In this document: one piece after another, positions 35,296 through 43,725 of the stretch
How positions within the stretch are numbered: position 1 is the stretch's first letter
Layout of the letters: each line of letters begins with the position of its first letter
Assembly: GCA_944321635.1 (NCBI GenBank)
Contig: CALULY010000019.1
Span: 1-44,861, forward strand
Source of the DNA: an uncultured Bacteroidaceae bacterium
Lineage (GTDB): Bacteria; Bacteroidota; Bacteroidia; Bacteroidales; Bacteroidaceae
Direction: 5' to 3'
DNA length: 44,861 nt
Notes under the pieces: generated by a model
Told to the model about the DNA's origin: nothing
Database searches by the model: none
The model's input: only the letters and a program-made list of their open reading frames with translations
Made by a program: the position numbers and the translations under genes

Positions 35296-35326
35296 CAAAG
35301 GTAGCAACAATGATGCCCTTGGCAAA
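35296..35326 (-). promoter_or_regulatory. Promoter of the menDBCE operon
   Basis: On the minus strand TTTG (35323-35326), 19 bp, TACCTTTG (35296-35303): a complete match to the consensus, 36 nt before menD. Confidence 0.82.
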
Positions 35327-35419
35327 CCCCGTCTCCCCGTGCCACGTCGCCGCGAAGCCAAGGGGAAACTTCACCCGGGACGGACTTGAAGTCCCATTAG
35401 GCCAGGCCTGAAGTCCATT

Positions 35420-35581
35420 TGCCCGGCGCATAAACTTCGTTGCCTCCTAAGGAAAAGTATATTCAGAAGTTTTGTTTATATAAACAGAACTTTTGAATAT
35501 ATAAACAAAAGTTTTGAATATATAAACAGAAGTTCTGTTTTTACTTTATGTCGGACCTCTTTGAACTTTATGCGCCGGGCA
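35420..35581. repeat. Phased dyad array A3 in a 162-bp element with terminal inverted repeats
   Basis: Four 11-bp words CARAASTTYTG are centred at 35469, 35490, 35511 and 35532 (21-bp period) with linkers TTTATATAAA, AATATATAAA and AATATATAAA. The ends are inverted repeats matching at 18 of 19 positions: TGCCCGGCGCATAAACTTC (35420-35438) and GAACTTTATGCGCCGGGCA (35563-35581). It looks like a small non-coding mobile or regulatory element. It occupies the gene-free stretch 35260-35758 between the divergent menD and cyd promoters. No target duplication is evident. Confidence 0.88.
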
Positions 35582-35710
35582 GGCGGATTTTCCATCTGAC
35601 GTGGTGCAAGTTTGGGGCTGTCGTATCAGGAACATATCCCGCACACAGCTGTGGCAGTCCCTTGGCCTGCCGTCCAGGCGTGGCGGGAGGCGTTGCTGTT
35701 GGGCGGGATG

Positions 35711-35741
35711 TTTGCGTGTGTGATAATTGTTGTTAAATTTG
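35711..35741 (+). promoter_or_regulatory. Promoter of DUF4492-cydAB
   Basis: TTTG (35711-35714), 19 bp, TAAATTTG (35734-35741): full consensus, 17 nt before the DUF4492 ATG. Confidence 0.82.
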
Positions 35742-35758
35742 TCGCAAACGATGCAAAC

Positions 35759-35977
35759 ATGAGAAACAACGTGCTGGTGCGGATTTACCGCTTCTATCTC
35801 GACGGCTTCAGGTCGATGACCTTGGGGCGGACATTGTGGGTGCTGATACTCGTCAAGCTGTTTGTCATGTTTGTCATTCTGAAGCTGTTCTTCTTCCCCG
35901 ACTTCCTCGGCCGTGCGGGCGACGATGCCAGCAAGGCCGACTATGTTGCCAACGAGCTTGTGGAGCGGATGGAGTAG
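35759..35977 (+). CDS. DUF4492 small membrane protein of the cytochrome bd operon
   Basis: A 72-residue protein: a short amphipathic start (MRNNVLVRIYRFYLDGFRSMTLGRTLW), one membrane helix (VLILVKLFVMFVILKLFFF), then a hydrophilic tail. This matches DUF4492, which lies just before cydA in many Bacteroidetes and may be an accessory subunit or assembly factor of the oxidase; that role is inferred from context. A longer open frame back to 35612 is rejected because the promoter lies inside it. Confidence 0.85.
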   Translation: MRNNVLVRIYRFYLDGFRSMTLGRTLWVLILVKLFVMFVILKLFFFPDFLGRAGDDASKADYVANELVERME

Positions 35978-36023
35978 GCTGCGCGTGCATTGCTGATTGT
36001 CTAACAAAACAATAGATTGACTT

Positions 36024-37604
36024 ATGGTGGAGAATATCAGTGGCTCGCTCATCGACTGGTCGCGGGCCCAGTTTGCCTTGACGGCGGCCTACCACTGGCT
36101 GTTTGTCCCGCTGACGCTGGGGCTTGCGGTGGTGATGGGGTTGATGGAGACCGTCTACTACAAGACCGGTGACGAGAAGTGGAAGAGGACGGCGCGTTTT
36201 TGGATGAAGCTCTTCGGCATCAATTTCGCTGTCGGTGTCGCGACGGGGCTTATCCTTGAGTTCCAGTTCGGGACCAACTGGAGCAACTACTCATGGTTTG
36301 TGGGCGACATCTTCGGTGCGCCGCTGGCGATAGAGGGCATCGTGGCGTTTTTCATGGAAGTCACGTTCATCGCCGTCATGTTTTTCGGCTGGAACAAGGT
36401 GAGCCGTGGTTTCCACCTCGCCTCGACATGGCTGACGGGGCTTGGCGCGACGATTTCGGCATGGTGGATATTGGTGGCCAACTCGTGGATGCAGGACCCG
36501 GTGGGCATGGTGTTCAATCCCGACACGATGCGCAACGAGATGGTTGACTTCTGGGCTGTCGCCACTTCCGATACGGCGGTGGTCAAGTTTCTGCACACTG
36601 TCCTGAGCGGCTGGGTGCTGGGTGCGGTGTTCGTCGTCGGCGTGTCGTGCTGGTTCCTCTGGAAGCGGCGTGACAAGGCATTCGCCGTGCGCAGCATCAA
36701 GGTGGCGGCATCCGTCGGCCTCGTGGCGGCGTTGCTGCTGGCATGGACGGGTGACAGCTCGGCCTACAACGTGGCCAAGACGCAGCCAATGAAGTTGGCG
36801 GCAATCGAAGGGCTCTACGAAGGCGGCAACGGCATCGGACTCGTCGGCGTGGGCGTGCTCAACCCGTCCAAGGAAAGGTGGGACGACGGCGAGGACGCGT
36901 TCCTGATGAAGATGGAGATTCCCCGTATGCTCTCGCTGCTTGCCACCCGCGACATGGACGGCTATGTCCCGGGCATAGGCGACATCATCCGTGGCGGTTA
37001 CCAGCTGCCCGACGGGACGACGGCTCTCTCGGCGCAGGAGAAAATCGAGCGCGGGCGGTCGGCCATCGCTTCGCTCGCCGACTACCGACGCCTGCGTGCC
37101 GAGGGCGACACAGCTGCGGCAAGTGCGGCGCGGGCGGAGTTGATGGAAGATATGCCCTACTTCGGTTACGGCTACCTGTCAGCCCCCGGGGAGACGGTGC
37201 CGCCGGTGGGCATCAACTTCTATTCGTTCAGGGTGATGGTCATCCTGGGCGGGTATTTCATAGCGTTCTTCGCCGTCGTGCTGTTCCTTGCGTTCAAGCG
37301 TGACATCTCGCGCTTCCGTTGGTTGCACGTGGTGGCTCTGGTGACGATACCGCTGGGCTACATCGCCACCCAGACAGGCTGGATTGTCGCCGAGGTCGGC
37401 AGGCAGCCTTGGACCATCCAGGACCTGTTGCCGGTCGGCGCGGCAGTCTCGGGTCTCGAGGTAGGGTCGGTGCGCACGACATTCTTCATCTTTGCCATCC
37501 TGTTCACCGTCCTGCTCATCGCCGAGATAGGCATTATGCTGCGTGAGATAAGGCGCGGTCCCGAGCAGGCGGCATCAGACGTGTCTAACGATAAAAAAGC
37601 ATGA
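36024..37604 (+). CDS. cydA: Cytochrome bd oxidase subunit I
   Basis: Haem-bearing subunit of the high-affinity quinol oxidase that reduces O2 to water. The 526-residue protein shows WSRAQFALTAAYHWLFVPLTLGLA with the haem-ligand His, the haem region FLHTVLSGWVLGAVFV, the quinol-binding loop start AKTQPMKLAAIEGLYE, INFYSFRVMV with the Met ligand of b558, and TGWIVAEVGRQPW. Full length. It starts 46 nt after DUF4492 and overlaps cydB as ATGA. Confidence 0.97.
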   Translation: MVENISGSLIDWSRAQFALTAAYHWLFVPLTLGLAVVMGLMETVYYKTGDEKWKRTARFWMKLFGINFAVGVATGLILEFQFGTNWSNYSWFVGDIFGAPLAIEGIVAFFMEVTFIAVMFFGWNKVSRGFHLASTWLTGLGATISAWWILVANSWMQDPVGMVFNPDTMRNEMVDFWAVATSDTAVVKFLHTVLSGWVLGAVFVVGVSCWFLWKRRDKAFAVRSIKVAASVGLVAALLLAWTGDSSAYNVAKTQPMKLAAIEGLYEGGNGIGLVGVGVLNPSKERWDDGEDAFLMKMEIPRMLSLLATRDMDGYVPGIGDIIRGGYQLPDGTTALSAQEKIERGRSAIASLADYRRLRAEGDTAAASAARAELMEDMPYFGYGYLSAPGETVPPVGINFYSFRVMVILGGYFIAFFAVVLFLAFKRDISRFRWLHVVALVTIPLGYIATQTGWIVAEVGRQPWTIQDLLPVGAAVSGLEVGSVRTTFFIFAILFTVLLIAEIGIMLREIRRGPEQAASDVSNDKKA

Positions 37605-38758
37605 TTATGGACAGCACATACATTCTTTTGCAAAACTACTGGTGGTTCATCATCTCGCTGCTCGGCGGGCTGCTGGTGTTCCTCATGTTCGTGCAGGGCG
37701 GCAACACCCTGCTCGTCGCCCCGGGGCTTAACGACAGCCGCCGCAGGCTGGTGCTCAACTCGACCGGGCGCAAGTGGGAGTTCACGTTCACCACGTTGGT
37801 GACATTCGGAGGGGCGTTCTTCGCGTCGTTCCCATTGTTCTATAGCACGAGTTTCGGCGGGGCTTACTGGGTGTGGATGCTCATCCTGTTCACATTCGTG
37901 TTGCAGGCGGTCAGCTATGAGTTCTATTCCAAGCGGGGCAACTTCCTCGGGTCGCGGGCCTACAGGGCGTTCCTTGTGTTGAACGGCATCGCAGCCCCGT
38001 TCCTCGTAGGCGTTGCGGTGGCTACGTTTTTCACCGGGTCGGAGTTCGTTGTGGAGAAGGACAACATGACGGCTTCGCTCATGCCCGTCATCAGCCGCTG
38101 GGGCAACAGCCTGCACGGCCTGGAGGCGTTGGGCAATGCGTGGAACTGGGTGCTGGGCATCGCCGTGATGTTCCTGACGCAGATACTGGGGGCGATGTAC
38201 GTCATCAACAATGTCGATGACGAGACACTCGGAAAGCATTGCCGTGGGGTGGTGCGTCGGCTGGCGTTGCCATTCGTGCTGGCATTCGTGGCATTTGTGG
38301 CATTCGTCCTGACCAAGGACGGTTTCGCAGTGGACGCGGCTACCGGTGAGGTGTCGATGCAGCCTTACAAGTATTTGGATAATTTCCTTGAGATGCCGCT
38401 CGTTGCGCTGGTGTTCCTCATCGGCGTTGTGCTTGTGCTGGCAGGCGTTGGCGTGACCATTTTCAAAGAGCGTAACCGCCGTGGCATCTGGTTGGCTGGC
38501 TCGGGGACAGTGCTTGCCGTCCTCGGGTTGTTGCTGTGTGTGGGATGGAACGACACGGCCTACTATCCCTCGACACTTGACCTGCAAAGCTCGTTGACGC
38601 TGTCCAACAGCTGCTCAAGCAAATTCACGCTGCGGGTGATGGCGTGGGTGAGCGTGCTTGTGCCGTTTGTCCTTGCCTACATCGCTTACGCTTGGCGGGC
38701 GATCGACAGGAAGAAGTTGACCGCAAAGGAGATTGACGAGGGAGAACACACCTATTGA
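37601..38758 (+). CDS. cydB: Cytochrome bd oxidase subunit II
   Basis: Membrane partner of CydA. The 385-residue protein has about nine hydrophobic segments, an N-terminus MIMDSTYILLQNYWWFIISLLGGLLVFLMFVQGGNTLL, and the CydB-like TGRKWEFTFTTLVTFGGAFFASFPLFY. A second ATG at 37607 is possible. The first ATG overlaps the cydA stop, which supports translational coupling. A strong terminator follows 29 nt after the stop. Confidence 0.96.
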   Translation: MIMDSTYILLQNYWWFIISLLGGLLVFLMFVQGGNTLLVAPGLNDSRRRLVLNSTGRKWEFTFTTLVTFGGAFFASFPLFYSTSFGGAYWVWMLILFTFVLQAVSYEFYSKRGNFLGSRAYRAFLVLNGIAAPFLVGVAVATFFTGSEFVVEKDNMTASLMPVISRWGNSLHGLEALGNAWNWVLGIAVMFLTQILGAMYVINNVDDETLGKHCRGVVRRLALPFVLAFVAFVAFVLTKDGFAVDAATGEVSMQPYKYLDNFLEMPLVALVFLIGVVLVLAGVGVTIFKERNRRGIWLAGSGTVLAVLGLLLCVGWNDTAYYPSTLDLQSSLTLSNSCSSKFTLRVMAWVSVLVPFVLAYIAYAWRAIDRKKLTAKEIDEGEHTY

Positions 38759-38787
38759 TTGCTACCATATATTAATATGTATAGCTT

Positions 38788-38826
38788 CCGCCCCGCCGTG
38801 ATTTGTCGCGGCGGGGCGGTCTTTTT
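38788..38826 (+). terminator. Rho-independent terminator of cydAB
   Basis: CCGCCCCGCC (38788-38797) pairs perfectly with GGCGGGGCGG (38810-38819), then TCTTTTT. The remaining sequence up to typA (38827-39034) has no gene. Confidence 0.92.
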
Positions 38827-39034
38827 GCGTGGCAGGCAAAATGATTTAGGAGTGCCATGCTATGATCCATGCCCGGCACCCGCCTCCCGGCAGCTGGCAA
38901 TCGGAGGCATGAGGCCTGTCATTGCCTGCTGTTTGCCATGCGTCTGACACAGGCAGGCAAAGCCCAATGTGGTGCGTGCCGAAACGTATATTGCAGAATT
39001 TTAGTAATTTCGCGGCGAAATAATAAGGTATTAT

Positions 39035-40834
39035 ATGCAAGACATCAGGAACATAGCCATCATCGCCCACGTGGACCACGGCAAGACAACGCTGGTGGAT
39101 AAGATGATGCTGGCGGGTCATTTGTTCCGCGAGGATAAACAGAACGGACAGCTCGTCCTCGACAACAATGACCTTGAACGTGAACGTGGAATAACGATTC
39201 TGTCAAAGAACGTCTCGATCAACTACAAGGGGACAAAAATCAACATCATCGACACTCCGGGTCACGCAGACTTCGGGGGAGAGGTCGAGAGGGTGCTCAA
39301 CATGGCTGACGGATGCCTTCTCCTTGTTGATGCCTTTGAGGGGCCGATGCCGCAGACACGCTTTGTCTTGCAGAAAGCTTTGCAGATAGGGTTGAAGCCT
39401 ATTGTTGTCGTCAACAAGGTAGACAAACCCAACTGCCGCCCGGAAGAGGTCTACGAGATGGTTTTTGACCTTATGTTTTCGCTCAACGCAACGGAGGATC
39501 AACTGGATTTCCCCGTCATTTACGGCTCGGCAAAGAACAATTGGATGAGCGACGACTGGCGCAACCCGACGGACAACATAACACCTCTGCTTGATGCCAT
39601 AATCAAATATATCCCAGCACCGCAACGCCTTGAGGGAACACCGCAGATGCTCATCACGTCACTCGACTATTCGTCCTACACGGGACGTATTGCCGTCGGC
39701 AGGGTGCATCGCGGCACATTGACAGAAGGCATGAACGTGACACTTGCCAAGCGCGACGGCTCGATGACAAAGACCAAAATCAAGGAATTGCAGGTGTTTG
39801 AGGGGTTGGGACGTGCCAAGGCTTCGGCTGTCGAATCGGGAGACATCTGCGCAATAACTGGCATAGAGAACTTTGAGATAGGTGACACCATCTGTGACTT
39901 TGAGAATCCGGAGCCGTTGCCACCGATAGCGATAGACGAGCCTACGATGAGTATGCTGTTCACAATCAACGACTCACCGTTCTTCGGGCGCGAAGGCAAG
40001 TATGTCACCTCACGCCACATCCATGACCGTCTGATGCGCGAGCTTGACAAAAATCTTGCCCTGCGCGTGACAAAGAGCGAGGAGGACGGCAAATGGATTG
40101 TCTCGGGGCGTGGCGTGCTGCATCTGTCGGTGCTTATCGAGACGATGCGCCGCGAGGGCTACGAGTTGCAGGTCGGACAGCCGCAAGTCATCTACAAGAC
40201 AATCGACGGCCAGCGTTGCGAGCCGGTGGAAGAATTGACCATCAATGTACCTGAGGAGTATTCGAGCAAGATGATCGACATGGTGACACGCCGCAAAGGC
40301 GATCTCATCGCCATGGAAAACCAGGGCGAGCGCGTCAATCTTGAATTTGTCATCCCGTCTCGCGGCATAATAGGTCTGCGCACCAACGTGCTGACAGCCT
40401 CCGCCGGTGAAGCAATCATGGCACACGTATTCAAAGAGTACGCACCCTACAAGGGCGACATCGACCGCCGCCAGAACGGCTCGTTGATTGCGATGGAGTC
40501 GGGCACGGCCTACGCCTATGCAATTGACAAGCTGCAAGACAGGGGACGCTTCTTCATCTATCCGCAGGAGGAAGTCTATGCCGGCCAGGTAGTAGGTGAA
40601 CACGTCCACGAGCGGGATCTTGTGATAAATGTCACAAAGTCCAAGAAATTGACCAATATGCGTGCGTCGGGTTCAGACGACAAAGCGCGCATTATCCCGC
40701 CAGTAATCTTCTCGCTCGAGGAGGCTTTGGAGTATATCAAAGAGGATGAATACGTCGAGGTAACGCCCAAAAGCATGAGGATGCGCAAAATAATTCTCGA
40801 CGAGAACGAACGCAAGAAGGCGAACAAGGCTTGA
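39035..40834 (+). CDS. typA: GTPase TypA/BipA
   Basis: Ribosome-associated translational GTPase involved in stress and low-temperature growth and in ribosome assembly. The 599-residue protein shows [16 protein letters not shown] (G1), [11 protein letters not shown] (G2), DTPGHADFG (G3), [10 protein letters not shown] (G4) and YGSAK (G5), then the EF-G-like domains with [29 protein letters not shown] and the BipA-type C-terminus with [25 protein letters not shown]. Full length. A strong hairpin terminator follows at 40861-40905. Confidence 0.97.
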   Translation: MQDIRNIAIIAHVDHGKTTLVDKMMLAGHLFREDKQNGQLVLDNNDLERERGITILSKNVSINYKGTKINIIDTPGHADFGGEVERVLNMADGCLLLVDAFEGPMPQTRFVLQKALQIGLKPIVVVNKVDKPNCRPEEVYEMVFDLMFSLNATEDQLDFPVIYGSAKNNWMSDDWRNPTDNITPLLDAIIKYIPAPQRLEGTPQMLITSLDYSSYTGRIAVGRVHRGTLTEGMNVTLAKRDGSMTKTKIKELQVFEGLGRAKASAVESGDICAITGIENFEIGDTICDFENPEPLPPIAIDEPTMSMLFTINDSPFFGREGKYVTSRHIHDRLMRELDKNLALRVTKSEEDGKWIVSGRGVLHLSVLIETMRREGYELQVGQPQVIYKTIDGQRCEPVEELTINVPEEYSSKMIDMVTRRKGDLIAMENQGERVNLEFVIPSRGIIGLRTNVLTASAGEAIMAHVFKEYAPYKGDIDRRQNGSLIAMESGTAYAYAIDKLQDRGRFFIYPQEEVYAGQVVGEHVHERDLVINVTKSKKLTNMRASGSDDKARIIPPVIFSLEEALEYIKEDEYVEVTPKSMRMRKIILDENERKKANKA

Positions 40835-40860
40835 GCCTCGCCTGAGATGGATTGATCTGA

Positions 40861-40905
40861 ATTTCCCCCTGCAACGTTTCCGCGTTGCAGGGGGAAATCT
40901 CTTTT
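40861..40905 (+). terminator. Rho-independent terminator of typA
   Basis: A 16-bp perfect stem, ATTTCCCCCTGCAACG (40861-40876) with CGTTGCAGGGGGAAAT (40883-40898), followed by CTCTTTT. Confidence 0.92.
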
Positions 40906-40985
40906 AGTAATGGCATTATTTGGATTTAAATTGACAGTCATTGGTTTTGAAAAGGATTTAGTCAAAACATCTAAAAAGTCATAAT

Positions 40986-41612
40986 ATGAAAAATGTTTTA
41001 GTGCTTCTGGCTGCTATAATTGCACTGTCATCGTGTAAGCCAGTCTTAATCTATGATTTGAGTTTGTCGTCAGTCAACAGGCCTGAGGATGTGACAAAGC
41101 CGTTTGGGGATAAAAAGGTTGTCTCGTTTGAAGGCAGTGATACGCCTGTTTATACATACGAGGATGAGAATATCTATATAACGTGGCTCTTTTTGCAAAA
41201 GCAATTGGGTTTTGTTATAACAAATAAAAGCGACAACAGCATAAAACTCATTTGGGATAACATGAAATATGTCAATTATAATGGTGAGAGCTGTGGTATT
41301 ATACATAAAGGAGTGTTCATGTATGAGATGAGGAATGTTTTCCAAGTTCCTACTGTGGTTCCAGTTGGTGCTACTTATGAAGATGCTCTTTTCCCTGTTG
41401 ACTTTGGACATTATACAGGAGGAATGAATGAGTGGAAACCAGGTTCGTTGTTTCCACAAGAGAACATATATGAAAAGAACATAAAAAGCTACAAAAGAGC
41501 GTGTGAATCTCTAATGGTGAATGTTCTTTTCCCGATAATGATTGAGGGCGTTGAAAACGAATACGTTTTTCAATTCAAAATAAACGATGTCTTTTCAAAT
41601 AGGAAGAAATGA
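40986..41612 (+). CDS. AT-rich hypothetical lipoprotein
   Basis: A 208-residue protein. MKNVLVLLAAIIALSSC is a lipoprotein signal peptide with the Cys at residue 17. The rest has no motif I recognise. Base and codon use differ sharply from all neighbours (for example aaa, aat, tat and ata codons dominate), suggesting recent transfer. It stands alone after the typA terminator. No TAnnTTTG box is evident upstream. Function unknown. Confidence 0.75.
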   Translation: MKNVLVLLAAIIALSSCKPVLIYDLSLSSVNRPEDVTKPFGDKKVVSFEGSDTPVYTYEDENIYITWLFLQKQLGFVITNKSDNSIKLIWDNMKYVNYNGESCGIIHKGVFMYEMRNVFQVPTVVPVGATYEDALFPVDFGHYTGGMNEWKPGSLFPQENIYEKNIKSYKRACESLMVNVLFPIMIEGVENEYVFQFKINDVFSNRKK

Positions 41613-41643
41613 TGATTCCAATGTTGGATTTATATAGGAATCG

Positions 41644-43716
41644 TCAACATCCTTTCCTCCCCACCACCATCACCCTCCGTTTGTCCGCCAGGGTGGTTGC
41701 GAAGATGTAGTCGTCGCCCCCGTCGGCAATCCGCAATTTCTTCCTCAGCTCCTCTGGACTGAGGGGAAAGTTGCGCGTAGCTATGTTTGCCTTCGGGCAG
41801 GAGGCGGACAGTGATTTCAGGCCTTGCTTGCTGAATTCGTGGACTTCTGTCACTTTGAAGGCTCTGCCTGGGAAGCCAACGGCAGGTGTTGAGGATGTAT
41901 AAAGATGTGTGCTCGGGGCGAGCTTTTCCAGCCCAAAGCGCACAGCCACGGACTTGAATGCCCCGGCTTTCAAGATTGAGGCGTTGGGTTCGTAGAGGTA
42001 TGTCCCCACTTCGTTGACATATTCTGGCGATGCCGTCTCTTCTTCGTGGCGTGTGAATGTGAATGCATCGCTGCCTTGCGGGGTGAGATTGACGGCCGTG
42101 ATTGTGGTTTCGCCTGATGTTTTGCTGTCGAGGATCAGCAGCAATTCCTTGCATTCGCCGCCTACTGCGACGACAAATGCCTTGTCTACCCATCTGAGTG
42201 TGCTTGTCGCGGCAGTGAGGTCGAACATGGGTGACAGCTTGGCCATGACTTTGCGTGCTTTGGACAGCAAAAGGTCGTTGATGGCAGTCAGGTCCGGTTC
42301 GCACTGGGTCAGGAGTACCGTCTTGCCACCGTGCGTGTCGCGCCGTGCGGGGTCGAGGTATATCATGTCAACCGTCGGGCATGATGCCAGGAACTCGGTG
42401 GCATCGGCCTCGACGACACTGATGTTGTCGCCACCGAGGAGCGACTTGTTGTGTCGCATGATCTCACACAGCGCAGCGTTGCGCTCGACGTAGGTGGCTG
42501 TCTCAAATCGCCGTGACATGAAAATGCAGTCTACTCCGAAGCCTCCGGTCAGGTCGATGAGGCTCTTGCCGCCGCACAACGAGGCCTTGAACTCGGCGGT
42601 CGCCTGCGACGAACATTGTTCCATGGACAGGTGGGCGGGGTATATTATCCCATCGGTAGCGGCGAACAATGGCAGCTTGCGCCGTGCCGCCTGTCGTCCT
42701 GCTATCTGTGTGGCCGCCTCGGCATAGTCGATGCCTGCGTCTTTGGATGCACGCAGCGCCACTTCGCGTGGGTCGGCATCGGCATTACGCCTGACGAAGA
42801 ATATGGTACGGATGCGCCTTTCGTCCTCCTTCAACTGACAGACGAGATGCTCTGGGCTGTCGAATTTGCGCTCGTCGCGGATTCTCTCTACAAAGTCCAC
42901 CGTGACATCCTTGCCATATATGTTATTGTTGAAGTCGAAAAGGTGCATCTCCACCGTCTGCCCCGTTCCTTGGTCGAATGTCGGGCGGCTGCCTATGTTG
43001 AGCATCCCGTCGTAAATCTTGCCACCGACTTGCATCGTGGCGGCATAGACCCCGCCACGTGGCAGGAGTTTCTCTTCGGGCAGGCTGATGTTTGCCGTCG
43101 GGAAACCGATTTGGCGACCTATGTGGAAGCCTCCCACGACCTTGCCTGTCATCGAGTAGTTGCGTCCCAAGGCCTTTGCTGCAAGCACCACGTCGCCATC
43201 TGCGAGCGCGGCACGGATATATGACGAACTGACCTCGTGCCGTCCACCTCCCATGCCTTCGGCGCGGACGACCTTTATCCCCAACTCGTCACCATATCGG
43301 CAATAGTCCTCGAATGACTCTTTCCTCCCCTTGCCAAAGCGGTGGTCATAGCCTGTGATGAGCATTGCGACGTTGAATCGGTGTTTCAACACTTCGGACA
43401 TGAACTGCCGTGCCGTCATGTCGGCTACCTGCTTGTCAAAGTCGAGGACGAAACATTCGTCGATGCCGGACTGTTCGAGCAGTCGCATCTTTTCATCAAA
43501 GGTCGAGAGCAGTTTCATTTTGCTGCCGGCATCGGTCACAGTCCTCGGATGGTTGGTGAATGTCAGCACGGCAGAGAGCAAGCCATTCTCGCTTGCAAGC
43601 TTGCGCACCTTGTCAATCAAAAAATGATGTCCTCGGTGGCATCCGTCAAAGAAGCCTATTGTAGCGACACATTGCGGGAGATGCTTTGTTGTCTCGTCGT
43701 ACCTGATGGTTGTCAT
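41644..43716 (-). CDS. ribF: Fused riboflavin kinase/FAD synthetase and THUMP-like methyltransferase
   Basis: A 690-residue protein. Residues 1 to about 306 are RibF, which makes FMN and FAD: VATIGFFDGCHRGHHFLI (nucleotidyl-transferase HxGH), SSSYIRAALADGD, GFPTANI and LNIGSRPTF of the kinase part, ending VDFVERIRDERKFDSPEHLVCQLKEDERRIRTIFF. From about 310 a class I methyltransferase of the THUMP-like type begins directly: QIAGRQAARRKLP, DGIIYPAHLSMEQCSS, the SAM site DLTGGFGVDC, YLDPARR, KLSPMFDL and a C-terminal THUMP-like domain. The frame is open across the join with no linker. The two are normally separate proteins. It is followed 31 nt downstream by the end of the AT-rich lipoprotein gene, which is convergent. 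Confidence 0.9.
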   Translation of the reverse strand: MTTIRYDETTKHLPQCVATIGFFDGCHRGHHFLIDKVRKLASENGLLSAVLTFTNHPRTVTDAGSKMKLLSTFDEKMRLLEQSGIDECFVLDFDKQVADMTARQFMSEVLKHRFNVAMLITGYDHRFGKGRKESFEDYCRYGDELGIKVVRAEGMGGGRHEVSSSYIRAALADGDVVLAAKALGRNYSMTGKVVGGFHIGRQIGFPTANISLPEEKLLPRGGVYAATMQVGGKIYDGMLNIGSRPTFDQGTGQTVEMHLFDFNNNIYGKDVTVDFVERIRDERKFDSPEHLVCQLKEDERRIRTIFFVRRNADADPREVALRASKDAGIDYAEAATQIAGRQAARRKLPLFAATDGIIYPAHLSMEQCSSQATAEFKASLCGGKSLIDLTGGFGVDCIFMSRRFETATYVERNAALCEIMRHNKSLLGGDNISVVEADATEFLASCPTVDMIYLDPARRDTHGGKTVLLTQCEPDLTAINDLLLSKARKVMAKLSPMFDLTAATSTLRWVDKAFVVAVGGECKELLLILDSKTSGETTITAVNLTPQGSDAFTFTRHEEETASPEYVNEVGTYLYEPNASILKAGAFKSVAVRFGLEKLAPSTHLYTSSTPAVGFPGRAFKVTEVHEFSKQGLKSLSASCPKANIATRNFPLSPEELRKKLRIADGGDDYIFATTLADKRRVMVVGRKGC

Positions 43717-43725
43717 CGCAACGGA

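Noticed and set aside
35612-35758. Longer N-terminus for the DUF4492 protein
   Set aside because: The extra codons contain the full-consensus promoter, and DUF4492 proteins start at MRNN-like sequence.
38827-39034. Repeats with GGCAGGCAAA/TTTGCCATGC after cydB
   Set aside because: A few similar words occur, but without constant spacing or symmetry, so I do not call an array.
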